Positions 46,340 to 56,223 of a stretch of 64,000 nt of DNA are shown piece by piece. Position 1 is the stretch's first letter; every line of letters begins with the position of its first letter. The DNA is from Rhodococcus maanshanensis NBRC 100610 (GTDB lineage Bacteria; Actinomycetota; Actinomycetes; Mycobacteriales; Mycobacteriaceae), in contig NZ_BCXA01000025.1 of NCBI RefSeq assembly GCF_001894865.1, positions 61,809 to 125,808 on the forward strand, in the 5' to 3' direction. The notes beneath the pieces are model-generated. The model had not been told where the DNA came from. It saw only the letters and a list, made by a program, of their open reading frames with translations, and searched no databases. The position numbers and the translations under genes are program-made.

Positions 46340-48595
46340 ATGCCGAAGCTGTCCACCCTGCTCGACGAGATCGACTCGGGCACGGTACTACTTCCCGAGT
46401 TCCAGCGCGGCTACGTGTGGAACCGCGACCAGGTCCGTGGACTGATGCGCTCGCTGTACCTCGGGTACCCCGTCGGTGGGCTGCTGATGTGGGAGACGAC
46501 ATCAGACGGCGTGTCCGTGCGCGGATCCGTGGCCGCCGCCGGAATTCGACAGCTATTGCTCGACGGCCAGCAGCGCGTCACCTCGATGTACGGCGTGGTA
46601 CGCGGTACTCCACCGCCCTTCTTCGAAGGTGACGCGACCGCCTTCACCGGGCTGTATTTCAACGTCGAGGACGAGATCTTCGAGTTCTTTGCGCCGACCA
46701 AGATGTCCGGCGACCCCACCTGGGTCAGCGTCACCGAGCTGTTCCAGAACGGGCCGATGGCGTACCTGACCCGGTTCACCTACCAGCCTGAGTCCAATAC
46801 CACCTACCTGAACCGGCTCAATCAGCTCGCGCAGGTCAAGGAACGAGAGTTCAACCAGGAGAAGATCACCGGGGCCGGCAAGTCCGTCGACGAGGTTGTC
46901 GACATCTTCAACAAGGTCAACTCCGGCGGCACCAAGCTGTCCAAGGGCGACCTCGCGCTGGCGAAGTTGTGCGCCCAGTGGCCGGACGCGCGGACCGAAA
47001 TGCGCGACGACCTGGACCGATGGAAGAAGGCTGGTTACGACTTCAGCCTGGACTGGTTGCTACGAAACGCCACCGCTGTGGCAACCGGTCGCGCGTTGTT
47101 CTCCGCACTCGACAAGGTATCGGCACCAGAGTTCGAGGAGGCCCTCACCTCCTCCGTCCAGTACGTGGGGACGTTCCTCAACGCGGTGTCCGGGCGCCTC
47201 GGCCTCGACCACGATCGAGTCCTCATGGGCCGATATGCGGCTCCTGTTGTCTCGTACCTGCTTTCACAGCACAGCGGCCGGTTTGACGACGCCGCACACC
47301 GCGACAAGGTGCTGTACTGGTACGTGCACACGGCTCTGTGGGGCAGGTTCAGCGGTTCAACCGAGACCTACCTTCAGCAGGACTACGAGACCGTCAAGCG
47401 CGCTGGCATCGACGGGCTCATCGCCGCGCTCGAACGCACCCGCGGCGGCAAGCTCGAAGTGTTGCCCGACGACTTCGAAGGTTCTACTCGGGGCGCCCGG
47501 TTTTATCCGCTGCTGTACCTCCTCACTAGGGTCAGTGGCGCCCGCGATTTCGGTAGCGGACTCGCCCTCAAGGCGGAGCTGCTCGGCAAGCTGTCGTCAC
47601 TACAGATCCACCACATCTTCCCGAAGGCGCTGATGCGCGACCGTTACGACCGCGGTGAAATCAACGCTTTGGCGAACTTCTGCTTCCTGACGCAGGAAAC
47701 CAACATTCAGATCGGAAAACGGGCGCCGGAGGAGTACCTGGCAGAGGTCGAGGCGAAGAACCCCGGCGTTCTTGCCTCGCAGTGGATCCCCACCGATCCC
47801 GAGCTGTGGAAGGTCGAGAACTATCTTGAGTTTCTCGCTGCCCGACGCGAACTGCTCGCCGAGGCCGCGCAGTCGTTCCTAGAGGGGCTACGTTCCGGCA
47901 CGGGATCCCTCGACGAGCCTGGACTGCAGCGGGTCACGGTCGTCGCCGACGAGTCAGACGACCCGCGCACCGCACAGATTCGCGACATGATCACCGAGCT
48001 GCAACGGCTCGGCCTTGCAGCGCCGACCACCGACGCCGAGATCGCCGACCCGGTCAGCGGCCGCGTTCTCGCCGTCGCAGAGGCGTTCTGGGCGGACGGC
48101 CTACAGGTTGGGCAGGGCAATCCGGTGGTCCTGGAGCTCGATGCCGAAGACGCAGACTTGCCCCGGCTCGAGGAACTCGGATACGAGGTTTTCACGTCCG
48201 TCGACGCGCTCCTCGGTTACGTTGCTCGCCGCGGTGAGGCGGCGGCCGGTGGCGAACCCACTGACTCTGTTGTGGAAGAGTCCGGCAACGACGACGTACT
48301 CATCCTCGAGCTGGGCCGGCAGTTGTCCGATGGGTACGACCGGGCACGCCGCGAGGCCCGCTACAACGCCACCTACTTTCGCAGCATGCTCGCGGACATC
48401 GGGCCGCTGGCAACGGCGAAGAAGCTGCTCGCCTCGCCCACAGTGTCTGACGGGTTTGCTGACCTGTGGGAACGGGGACGCCTCGACCTCACTGTGGAAG
48501 CGCAGGTGCTCGATCCTCGGTTTGCGCCCCTCTTCAGCGAAGAGGAACTGGATGCGGCGCGGCGCCGCCTGAAGCAGTTCGATTACGCAGGATGA
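46340..48595 (+). CDS. GmrSD-type DUF262/DUF1524 nuclease
   Basis: This 751-aa protein has an N-terminal DUF262 (GmrS/ParB-like) domain: LPEFQRGYVWNRDQV and the nucleotide-binding DGQQR (Asp 75), with SGGTKLSKGDLALAKL following. The middle has the DUF1524-like HNH, IHHIFPKALMR (His 424/425) and NALANFCFLTQETNIQIG. The C-terminal roughly 200 residues are an extra domain without a name. The architecture matches type IV restriction enzymes that cut modified (glucosylated) phage DNA. GAAAGG lies 7 nt upstream of the ATG. It is the second gene of the unit headed by the ParE-like/UvrD protein. Confidence 0.85.
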   Translation: MPKLSTLLDEIDSGTVLLPEFQRGYVWNRDQVRGLMRSLYLGYPVGGLLMWETTSDGVSVRGSVAAAGIRQLLLDGQQRVTSMYGVVRGTPPPFFEGDATAFTGLYFNVEDEIFEFFAPTKMSGDPTWVSVTELFQNGPMAYLTRFTYQPESNTTYLNRLNQLAQVKEREFNQEKITGAGKSVDEVVDIFNKVNSGGTKLSKGDLALAKLCAQWPDARTEMRDDLDRWKKAGYDFSLDWLLRNATAVATGRALFSALDKVSAPEFEEALTSSVQYVGTFLNAVSGRLGLDHDRVLMGRYAAPVVSYLLSQHSGRFDDAAHRDKVLYWYVHTALWGRFSGSTETYLQQDYETVKRAGIDGLIAALERTRGGKLEVLPDDFEGSTRGARFYPLLYLLTRVSGARDFGSGLALKAELLGKLSSLQIHHIFPKALMRDRYDRGEINALANFCFLTQETNIQIGKRAPEEYLAEVEAKNPGVLASQWIPTDPELWKVENYLEFLAARRELLAEAAQSFLEGLRSGTGSLDEPGLQRVTVVADESDDPRTAQIRDMITELQRLGLAAPTTDAEIADPVSGRVLAVAEAFWADGLQVGQGNPVVLELDAEDADLPRLEELGYEVFTSVDALLGYVARRGEAAAGGEPTDSVVEESGNDDVLILELGRQLSDGYDRARREARYNATYFRSMLADIGPLATAKKLLASPTVSDGFADLWERGRLDLTVEAQVLDPRFAPLFSEEELDAARRRLKQFDYAG

Positions 48596-48659
48596 CCCCA
48601 TAGTTCGCTAACCATCAGACACAGACTGGCGGATCGCGGAGGTCAAGTCAGCGCTCACA

Positions 48660-49077
48660 ATGGCCCGCGGGTTACTCGATCATCTCAAACGAGACGAAAC
48701 CCCCGCCGTAAGCGACGCCGCCGATGAATACATGAGAACCATAGTCAATCAAGTCGAGGCCGCTGAGAATATTTCGAAATCACGCACGGAGCACCGCGAC
48801 GCGATAAACGATCTAGTTACCAAATTCATCACTGCGCTACAGAATGCTCGGCTCGAATCAATGAATTCATTGACTCGACTTCGGATGGAACTAGCTACCA
48901 CGAAGCCGCGGAGCGGGTTAAGAGAATCAATCACTCCGTGATAACGATCAGAAACCCTGGCCTGACATCGAGGAGACACTTGTCGACCCACACGACCTGA
49001 AGCGCATCAAGAAACAAGTCAAGGCGATCAAGAAAGCCGCGAAGTCATGCGAAGGCTACCGTGACTGTTTGATGTAG
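48660..49077 (+). pseudogene. Small coiled-coil gene broken by two frameshifts
   Basis: The frame from the ATG at 48660 reads as a helical protein (YMRTIVNQVEAAENISKSRT, then HRDAINDLVTKFITALQ) and then degenerates. A second frame continues sensibly (INEFIDS, then HEAAERVKRINHS) near 48855-48935. A third ends DIEETLVDPHDLKRIKKQVK...CEGYRDCLM at 49077. Joined in order, the three give one charged helical protein of about 135 residues, so the gene has probably decayed. Base composition is lower in GC than its neighbours. Function unknown. Confidence 0.45.
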
Positions 49078-49150
49078 CCTCCAGCAGATACACCCAATCG
49101 AAAAATGCCATCCTACACAGATGGCACCTAAACCAAAACAGAGGACCGAA

Positions 49151-49477
49151 ATGAGTGTAGATCTTCGACTTATTAAGGAACGATACGACTACAAAGCCGA
49201 TGAGGATGGCGATGTCAGCTACGACGATGGCCTGGAACGCCCCCACCTTGGCCCGGTCATGTACGGGTACGGCATTACGAAAGGCGGGGTTCTCACGGTT
49301 ACCATAAATGCGCTCACCACAAACAAGAAGAGAATATCATTCACCGATACCGAGTACGGCCCAATGGCTTGGGCATCGGTCTTTGGAACTGAACAATCCG
49401 AGATCGATTCGATGAGTGACGAAGATTTCATGGACCATCTTGAGACAGCGCAACTCAGGCTCGAAAAGCGAACATAG
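49151..49477 (+). CDS. Small acidic hypothetical protein
   Basis: This 108-aa soluble protein is rich in Asp/Glu (YKADEDGDVSYDDG, then SEIDSMSDEDFMDHLE) with a central beta-rich part (VLTVTINALTTNKKRISFTD). GAGG sits 6 nt before the ATG at 49151; a start at 49121 lacks a site. It is AT-richer than its neighbours, suggesting transfer. No family recognised. It lies between the decayed gene and the convergent DUF4011 helicase. Confidence 0.55.
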   Translation: MSVDLRLIKERYDYKADEDGDVSYDDGLERPHLGPVMYGYGITKGGVLTVTINALTTNKKRISFTDTEYGPMAWASVFGTEQSEIDSMSDEDFMDHLETAQLRLEKRT

Positions 49478-49549
49478 TAGGAACTGCTGATCCGGAGGTT
49501 GTCCGGGCGGTGTTGCAGCTACCTTCTCCCGCCCGGACGCCTATCGTCC

Positions 49550-52500
49550 TTACTCGAACACGATCGACAGCTCCCCATCCTCCGCCCGCGCGACATCGCC
49601 GGCGCCGACCAACCGCTCCACGGCAAGCTCGACCGTGAACCTGATGTCCTCGGTCGCCCGCTGCCATCCGAACAACCGCGCCACCTGCTGCGCGAGGGTA
49701 TCCGCATCCATCGAGTGGGCATCCTTGATCAGGTGGGCGACGGCGAGATCCAGCTCCTCTTCCGGGATATGGGTCATCTTCCGCAGCGGCTGCCCGTCGA
49801 CGGGTACGCGTACGACCGGCGCCGGCCGATCCGGCAGGCGGCACACCCCGTCAGCACCCGGAGCAACCGAACGACCCCTTATGTTGGCTGCCGCGAGCGA
49901 GCTATCGGCGCTCCGCTTGAGGACTGCGCCGAGGCGCTGAATTCCCCACTCCTGCTTGAACCGCTCGTACACGACATCGCGGTGCACGGGCGCTTCCGCC
50001 TCGATCACCTGAACGAAATACGCCCGCAGATCCTGTTGTCCCTCAGCGGTCTTGGGATCGCGATGCCAGCCTCGGGCCTCGCCAACCATTGTGTACTCGG
50101 TCGCCCACTCCGGCTTCGCGTCGAAATCGAAGTCCTTTACCTCGATCTGCGGTCGTTCGATCGCGCGCTCTGGCGACCGCGCTGCAACTCGATCCTCGGC
50201 GGAGATGGCGTTCTCGATCGCCTCTCGCAGCCGCTTCTCCTGCACGTCCCGGTCACGCCACCAACTCAAGCCCCAGATCCGGTGAATCTCCCAACCCAAA
50301 TTCCGGAGCACCGCCTCGCGGAGGCGGTCCCGGTCCCGCGCGGTCTTCGACGAATGATAGGCGGCGCCATCGCATTCGATGCCGATCGCGTAGCTGCCCG
50401 GGCGGTCCGGATGGCGGACCGCCATGTCTATCCGATACCCCGCGACGCCGACCTGCGGCACGACCTCATAGCCCCAGCTGCGAATCCGATCGATCACCTG
50501 CTCCTCGAACGGGCTCTCGACGTCACCGAGACTCTCCTCCAGATCGAGCGCCAGCGCCTTCTGTCCACGCTCCGCGAAGTCGAGGTAGTTCTTCAGGTGG
50601 CGTACACCCTCGTTTGTCGTCGCTGACATCTCCGCAGCGCGGAATGACGAGACGACCTCGACGCGCTTACGGGCACGGGTGATGGCGACGTTGAGACGAC
50701 GCCAACCCCCCTCCCTGTTGAGCGGGCCAAAGTTCATGGTGAACTTGCCGTTCTCGTCTGGCCCGTAGCCGAGCGAGAACACGATCACATCGCGCTCATC
50801 ACCCTGCACGTTCTCAAGGCTTTTGACGAAGAAGCCATCGAGGCGGTCGTGGTCACCAAGGAGGGCAGCGAGCCGCGGGTGCGCCTCGGACTGGCGCTCC
50901 ATCTCGGCCATCACCGCATCGGCCTGAGCCGTAGAGAAAGTCACCACACCGATGGATTCCTCGGGATGGCTCTCGGCGAAGTACCGCACCCGCTCGACCA
51001 CCTTCACCGCCTCGGCGGGGTTGTCTCGGGTCGTGCCGCGCCTATATGTGCCGTTCACGCGGAACAGCTCCACGCCCAGGTTTGGTGCATCAAAGACCGC
51101 ACTCGGAAAGGTGAACAGCTTGCCGTCATAGAAGCGGTAGTTCGAGTAGGTGATGAGGTCCTCGTGCCGGCTGCGGTAGTGCCAATTCAATGGCAGCGAA
51201 GTCAGCCCACCGGCGCCCTTGGCGAGATCGAGCACCGACTGGAACACGTCAACCTCGTCATCCTCCTCGTCCGCGGCATCGTCTGACACGGCGAAAAAGT
51301 CGGTCGGGGGAAGCTGCTTCTGGTCGCCGGCCACGATGAGCTGGCTTCCCCGGTACACGCAGTTAACCGCATCAGACGGCAACACCTGCGACGCCTCGTC
51401 GAAGATCACCACGTCAAATCGGACCGTTGGCGGGAGGTACTGCGAGACCGACAGCGGACTCATCATGAAGCAGGGCTTAAGCTCCTGAACCAGCGAGCCG
51501 GCCTCCTCCATCAGCTGCCGAACCGGCTTGTGGCGTGTCTTCTTCTGCGCTTCCCGCGTGATGACCTGTGCGGGCTTGCTGGTGAGCGACTTAGGCGCCC
51601 GCGCATTGCACATGTCAATAACCCGTGCGTGCGCGTCTGCGACCAGGGCACGGTCGAGGTCCTTGAATTCGGCCACGGCCGTATCTCTGTTGTCCGCGTT
51701 GTAGCCCTGCAGCCGACTATCGGTGCGAACCGCCTCGTCGACCCAGGACTCCAACGCTGCATACTCGAGAGACTGCCCTACGGCCTCCGGTGACCGCCGG
51801 TCCTTCGCCAGCTCCGCGAGCACGTCGCCGAACCCCTGCTGGTGCGCCCACTCGCGAAGGCGGGTGAATTCGCACCAATTCTCGATGTCAGGCACCGCGG
51901 ACTGCTCCATCTCGGCAAGCAGTTCGGCCGCGGCATCGATGTCGTCGTTGAGGTCCACCGCCAACTCCGTATGGCGTCCCGTCGAGAAGTGGCCTAACAG
52001 CTCGTCGCGCACCGTCTCCCAGTTCCGGTTTACGTCGTCGAGTTCGGCTGCGGGGATGGTGACAAAACCAAGCTTCGCAGCGGCAGCGGGCCGGATCGGA
52101 ACTCCAACCGAGGCGCGGACATCCTCGGCCCACTCCAATTGTCGGGCGACAAAGTCAAAGTCCGTGGACATGCCGAGTTCGATGTCGCCGAACAACTCCT
52201 GGTCGCCCACAGCTGCAGCCTGCAGTTGCGCTCGGCTCTCCCGCACGCTGCGTGCATCCTTGATCAGCGAGATGGCGTCGGATAGGCGCACCTCCCGCTG
52301 CGCCACCAGACAAATCTGACCGAGCGAATCCCGGACCGGAGTCAGACGCTCAACCGCACCGAGTGCCCACCCGGTCAGCTCCTCGATCGAGCGGTTGCGG
52401 GCTGCCGCCCCGTCGAGGTGCTCCGAGAACGACGAAGCAAACCGCGTCCACTGTTCCACCGCCGGACCGAGGCGCTGTGCAACCAGGACCAGCGCCGGAT

Positions 52501-55078
52501 CCGGGGCGCCGCCGTTGGCCAGTTGACGCGTCAGCCTTGCCCCGTCGACGTCGATCCCGGCGAGGTTTGCCGCCCTGCGCGCGTTATCCAGCGCCAGACG
52601 CAGGCTGGCGAAGTCGGTTGCCAGCCCCTGGTAGGAAGCGCCCAGCTTTGGTGCGTGGGACTGTTCACCGACACCGAGCTCCTGGACGGCGTGCTGCCAG
52701 CTGGCTGCTTCCTCGAGCCGGGCGATGAGCGCCTTGTCGACCTTCCCGGTCACCGTCACGGCGCGGAGCGCCTTCCGGTCCTCGCGCGCGGACTTCGAGA
52801 ACTTCCCGAATCCCTTGTGCACATCCCGGAATCGCAACGCGAGCGAGCCGATGTCCAGTTCGAGCGCGGCCGGCGTGAAGTGCTCGCGCATCGCGTCCTG
52901 GCGGCGACGGGCGTGGTCGACCATCTTGTCCATCGCATCGATCGACTCGGCGATCTGGTTCTGCAGCGCGGCATTGAGCCAATGCCCCTCGGGCCGTTCA
53001 ACCACAGCGCCGAGCGCCGCGAGTTCGGCCAGCTCTCCGGCACGAGCGGCGGTCATGCTCGTCGATGGGACACCGAGCAGATCAGCCAGCTGCACCGCAT
53101 CGGCGAGGATCGGTCCGAGCTGAGTCGGCACCTCCCGCAGTCGACGCTGAAGCTCGTCGACCGTACCCGGCACCGCGGCACCTGTGAGCAGCGGGTCCTT
53201 CGCCCCTGCGGCGAGTGCGTCCAGCCAGCCCTCGTCCAGGTCGTCCCACCGCTGCCCGGCCAGGCGTTCCAGGTTGCGCGACCGTTCGTCGATGTTCCGG
53301 ACCGCCGACCGAGCCTCCTCAAGCCGGGTTCGGGCGGGCGTCAGGCTAGGTCGCGAGAACCACACCACTGGGACCTCAAACGGGGCCTCGAGCAGTCGCA
53401 ACAGCGACGAGCGTCGCGCGATGCCGTCCGCGTTCCTCGGGAGCCGCAGCCCCGTCGCCGCGTCGACGGTGTCCAACCTGACCCCAAGCGCCGACGCGAC
53501 CTCCGCACCGCGGTTCGCGGTTCGTTTGAATTCGCGAGCCTCCGGCGCGCCGAGGTCCCCGCGCTCGAGCCCACGCCAAAGAAAGTCGTCGCCCCGTTCG
53601 GCGACGTGCCACAGTCCCCCAAGCCGGGTCGCATGCTCGCGCAACACCACGAGTTTCGTCGCATCCAGTCCGGTCCATCGCGCGCCCGGATCGGCAGAGG
53701 CGTCAACGTGTTCCGGCAATCGCTCGAGTCGGCCGACCACCTCGAACACCGACATCCCCAGCGGCGTCCGGGTCTCGTTCATCGCCTCGGCGAACGCACT
53801 GAGCTCCTCGCGTGTCCTGACAAGGCGCCCGGCGTCGCCCTCAGTGAAGGCACGAGTGGCCGAGACTCGCGTGTGGAGAGTCTTCGACAGTTCCTGCACA
53901 ACCTGCTTGCGGGTGGCGGCGTGACTGTGCAGCTCAAATAAGAACTGCTGCAGTCCCGCGACGCTCAGGCGATCGCGGACGACATCCAGCGCGGCGGCCT
54001 TCTCGCTGACGAAGAGCACCGTCTTCCCCGACGAGATCAACTCGGCGATCATGTTGGCGATCGTCTGGCTCTTGCCGGTGCCGGGCGGTCCGTCCATAAC
54101 GAAACTGCGGCCATCCGAGGCCGCCAGGATGCATCCGCGCTGGCTCGAGTCGGCATCAAGGATGCTGTACATCTTCTCGGGCGGATACGCATGGTCAAGT
54201 CGTTCGACCGGCAATGGGTCAAACGCGAACTCACCTGCCGACGGCGCGTCAGGACCCACTGCCAACAGCTGCACCATCGGATGGGATGCAACAGCTTGGG
54301 CGTTAGCGAGCAGGTCGCGGTAGATCGCCTCCTTGTGGAAAGTGAACGCAGTACAGACAATCCGGTCGACGATGGACCACCCGGCATGCCCCCGGATCGC
54401 GTGTGTGATTCCCTCCGTCAGCGCTAGCAGGTCCGGCACATCTGGATCAACGTCGGGCAGTGTGACCCCACAGTCCTCCATCTTCAGTTTGAGGGCGGGG
54501 TTGACCGTAATGTCGTCCTCTGCGCGGAAAAGCACGTATGGCGAATCGGAACCTGTCTTCTTCAGCTGGACGGGCACCATCAGGATGGGGCTGTCCACCT
54601 CCGCCCCATCGCTGGGATCGACCCACCGGAGCATCCCAAGGCCAAGATGCAGAGTCCACACCCCGCGGTCTGCGTACGACTGCTGCGACTGTTGATCAAG
54701 CCTGCCAAGCCCGGTCTTGAGGGTGTCCGCGGTCTTGTTCGTGACAATGATGGATCTGGCCAGCAGCTCCTCGCCGTCCGCCGGCTGAGGTCGCACCGGA
54801 ACCTCGCCGGCGCTGACCATCGCGAGCAGAACCTCGGCGCCCGGGTGCCCAATCTCGAGCGACCCGCTCTTGGTGTGCTTGAAGTAGAGCAACCGCTGAC
54901 GCCGATCAAGCGCGAGCAGCTTCTCACGCCACGAGGTGAGCTGGCGTTCGAGTCGATGTGCCACCGCCGCGGGCAGTGCGTTCTCGTCTACGCCAACCCG
55001 CTCGTCGTTCGCTATCCCCGTCACGATCACCTCTCCTGAAGCCAAGTCGAGGGGAACTGTAGCGGCAGAGAGTGACAC
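49550..55078 (-). CDS. DUF4011-SF1 helicase-Vsr-like-DUF3320 defence protein
   Basis: This 1842-aa multidomain protein has an N-terminal DUF4011 (LTSWREKLLALDRRQRLLYF). The SF1 helicase has Walker A DGPPGTGKSQTIANM (Lys 336), a long helical insert, and Walker B VIFDEASQVLPSDAV (Asp about 1227). Motifs VITRARKRVEVV-like and QGDERDVIVFSLGYG follow. A PD-(D/E)xK nuclease of the Vsr/MTES_1575 type comes next (AIGIECDGAAYHSSKTARDRDRLRE; Glu 1568, Asp 1570), and then a C-terminal DUF3320-like part. This architecture has been put forward as a phage-defence protein (I recall the name Hhe, unverified). It starts 14 bp after the HNH gene, so the two form an operon. Confidence 0.85.
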   Translation of the reverse strand: MSLSAATVPLDLASGEVIVTGIANDERVGVDENALPAAVAHRLERQLTSWREKLLALDRRQRLLYFKHTKSGSLEIGHPGAEVLLAMVSAGEVPVRPQPADGEELLARSIIVTNKTADTLKTGLGRLDQQSQQSYADRGVWTLHLGLGMLRWVDPSDGAEVDSPILMVPVQLKKTGSDSPYVLFRAEDDITVNPALKLKMEDCGVTLPDVDPDVPDLLALTEGITHAIRGHAGWSIVDRIVCTAFTFHKEAIYRDLLANAQAVASHPMVQLLAVGPDAPSAGEFAFDPLPVERLDHAYPPEKMYSILDADSSQRGCILAASDGRSFVMDGPPGTGKSQTIANMIAELISSGKTVLFVSEKAAALDVVRDRLSVAGLQQFLFELHSHAATRKQVVQELSKTLHTRVSATRAFTEGDAGRLVRTREELSAFAEAMNETRTPLGMSVFEVVGRLERLPEHVDASADPGARWTGLDATKLVVLREHATRLGGLWHVAERGDDFLWRGLERGDLGAPEAREFKRTANRGAEVASALGVRLDTVDAATGLRLPRNADGIARRSSLLRLLEAPFEVPVVWFSRPSLTPARTRLEEARSAVRNIDERSRNLERLAGQRWDDLDEGWLDALAAGAKDPLLTGAAVPGTVDELQRRLREVPTQLGPILADAVQLADLLGVPSTSMTAARAGELAELAALGAVVERPEGHWLNAALQNQIAESIDAMDKMVDHARRRQDAMREHFTPAALELDIGSLALRFRDVHKGFGKFSKSAREDRKALRAVTVTGKVDKALIARLEEAASWQHAVQELGVGEQSHAPKLGASYQGLATDFASLRLALDNARRAANLAGIDVDGARLTRQLANGGAPDPALVLVAQRLGPAVEQWTRFASSFSEHLDGAAARNRSIEELTGWALGAVERLTPVRDSLGQICLVAQREVRLSDAISLIKDARSVRESRAQLQAAAVGDQELFGDIELGMSTDFDFVARQLEWAEDVRASVGVPIRPAAAAKLGFVTIPAAELDDVNRNWETVRDELLGHFSTGRHTELAVDLNDDIDAAAELLAEMEQSAVPDIENWCEFTRLREWAHQQGFGDVLAELAKDRRSPEAVGQSLEYAALESWVDEAVRTDSRLQGYNADNRDTAVAEFKDLDRALVADAHARVIDMCNARAPKSLTSKPAQVITREAQKKTRHKPVRQLMEEAGSLVQELKPCFMMSPLSVSQYLPPTVRFDVVIFDEASQVLPSDAVNCVYRGSQLIVAGDQKQLPPTDFFAVSDDAADEEDDEVDVFQSVLDLAKGAGGLTSLPLNWHYRSRHEDLITYSNYRFYDGKLFTFPSAVFDAPNLGVELFRVNGTYRRGTTRDNPAEAVKVVERVRYFAESHPEESIGVVTFSTAQADAVMAEMERQSEAHPRLAALLGDHDRLDGFFVKSLENVQGDERDVIVFSLGYGPDENGKFTMNFGPLNREGGWRRLNVAITRARKRVEVVSSFRAAEMSATTNEGVRHLKNYLDFAERGQKALALDLEESLGDVESPFEEQVIDRIRSWGYEVVPQVGVAGYRIDMAVRHPDRPGSYAIGIECDGAAYHSSKTARDRDRLREAVLRNLGWEIHRIWGLSWWRDRDVQEKRLREAIENAISAEDRVAARSPERAIERPQIEVKDFDFDAKPEWATEYTMVGEARGWHRDPKTAEGQQDLRAYFVQVIEAEAPVHRDVVYERFKQEWGIQRLGAVLKRSADSSLAAANIRGRSVAPGADGVCRLPDRPAPVVRVPVDGQPLRKMTHIPEEELDLAVAHLIKDAHSMDADTLAQQVARLFGWQRATEDIRFTVELAVERLVGAGDVARAEDGELSIVFE

Positions 55079-55092
55079 AAATAGCGGGGGTC

Positions 55093-56088
55093 CTAATACT
55101 CAACGAAGATTCTCGATAGATGCCAATCCAAGTAACGGACATCTGGCCGTTCGGCACTATCCGGCATGACGAGTCGATCCGCTAGCGGCGGCCTTCCCAG
55201 AGCATTGCGAAGCGGACCGTGTTTGGCGAAGTCGGCCTCGACGCCCGACGCATAGTGAACCCGTAGATCGCCGTCGACGGTAATCAGACCCGTGTCGAAC
55301 GCGACGTCGTGAGTCGGACAGGCTGTGAAGCCGTTTCGGTGGTCGAGGCGCTCCTTGTTGGTGCTGTCTCGCCACGGCTTGATATGACTGGCCGTGAGCA
55401 TCCGGGGACGACGCTTGCCTCCTATGGTTCCGCTCAATCCGCAGAACACGCAGCGATGTTGGTGATTCGCCAGCACGCGCTCTGCGAAGCGGTGTTGTCC
55501 CACACGAACGGTTGAAGTGAGGAGACGCTGGGTTGTTTTGATAGGCACGTCATCACGCTCGGCCGACCACTTCACCAGAGCGTCTTCAAGTGACGCCTCG
55601 ATCTCACTCTCAACGAGTTCTTCCTGCCCCGAAAGCCACAGTGCACCGCCACCTTCCAGTTGAAGGAAGTCAGGGAGTCTTACGCTGTCGATTCCTGCGG
55701 ATCGTGCCGCACGCATTATTCTCAGGTACACGTCCTGTAGCAATGCGCTGTCTGACATTAGGCGAGCCGACACCTCGATTTCATGATATCCGCCGTTACT
55801 TCTGCTGCCGTCCAGGTTGGCCATCTTCGCAAGGACGCTGGTGGGTGGGCGCTTGAATAAACTTGCCAGGTGTTGAACCGGGTATCCCGCCTTGCTGGCA
55901 GTCGAGCTTCCGAATCGGCTGTGATCCACAAGAAGCGAGGCGCCGAGGCACAACACCACCTCACACGGGACAAAATGAACCTGACGAGTCCCCGGCGGAA
56001 CAACCGATCTAGCGAGTAGGGACTGCCACTGGTCGGCGAGCATCGCCGGTGTCGGATCGAGGAACTCCCTGAGTTCTCGCCGTACCAT
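55093..56088 (-). CDS. HNH restriction-type endonuclease
   Basis: This 331-aa protein has a C-terminal HNH nuclease: CVFCGLSG, then TASHIKPWRDST (His about 235), then HRNGFTACPTHDVAFDTGLI, a complete ASHIxPW type seen in stand-alone restriction endonucleases. The N-terminal 180 residues (FGSSTASKAGYPVQHLASLF and GGYHEIEVSARL) form an uncharacterised, possibly DNA-recognition domain. The ATG at 56088 has GGAGAGG 6-7 nt upstream; a GTG five codons earlier has none. It is the first gene of the operon with the DUF4011 helicase-nuclease, so it may be a partner or an independent restriction enzyme. Confidence 0.82.
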   Translation of the reverse strand: MVRRELREFLDPTPAMLADQWQSLLARSVVPPGTRQVHFVPCEVVLCLGASLLVDHSRFGSSTASKAGYPVQHLASLFKRPPTSVLAKMANLDGSRSNGGYHEIEVSARLMSDSALLQDVYLRIMRAARSAGIDSVRLPDFLQLEGGGALWLSGQEELVESEIEASLEDALVKWSAERDDVPIKTTQRLLTSTVRVGQHRFAERVLANHQHRCVFCGLSGTIGGKRRPRMLTASHIKPWRDSTNKERLDHRNGFTACPTHDVAFDTGLITVDGDLRVHYASGVEADFAKHGPLRNALGRPPLADRLVMPDSAERPDVRYLDWHLSRIFVEY

Positions 56089-56223
56089 CCTCAACCTCTC
56101 CACTTGAGTACCCAGGCCATTCGGGGCCCCGGCGCCAGTACCCGTCTGCGCATTGGTTCACTCCGAGGCAGCTCAGCAGGGCCCTACGGATTCACAACTG
56201 AGATCCGACTAGTCCTGTCGGGG

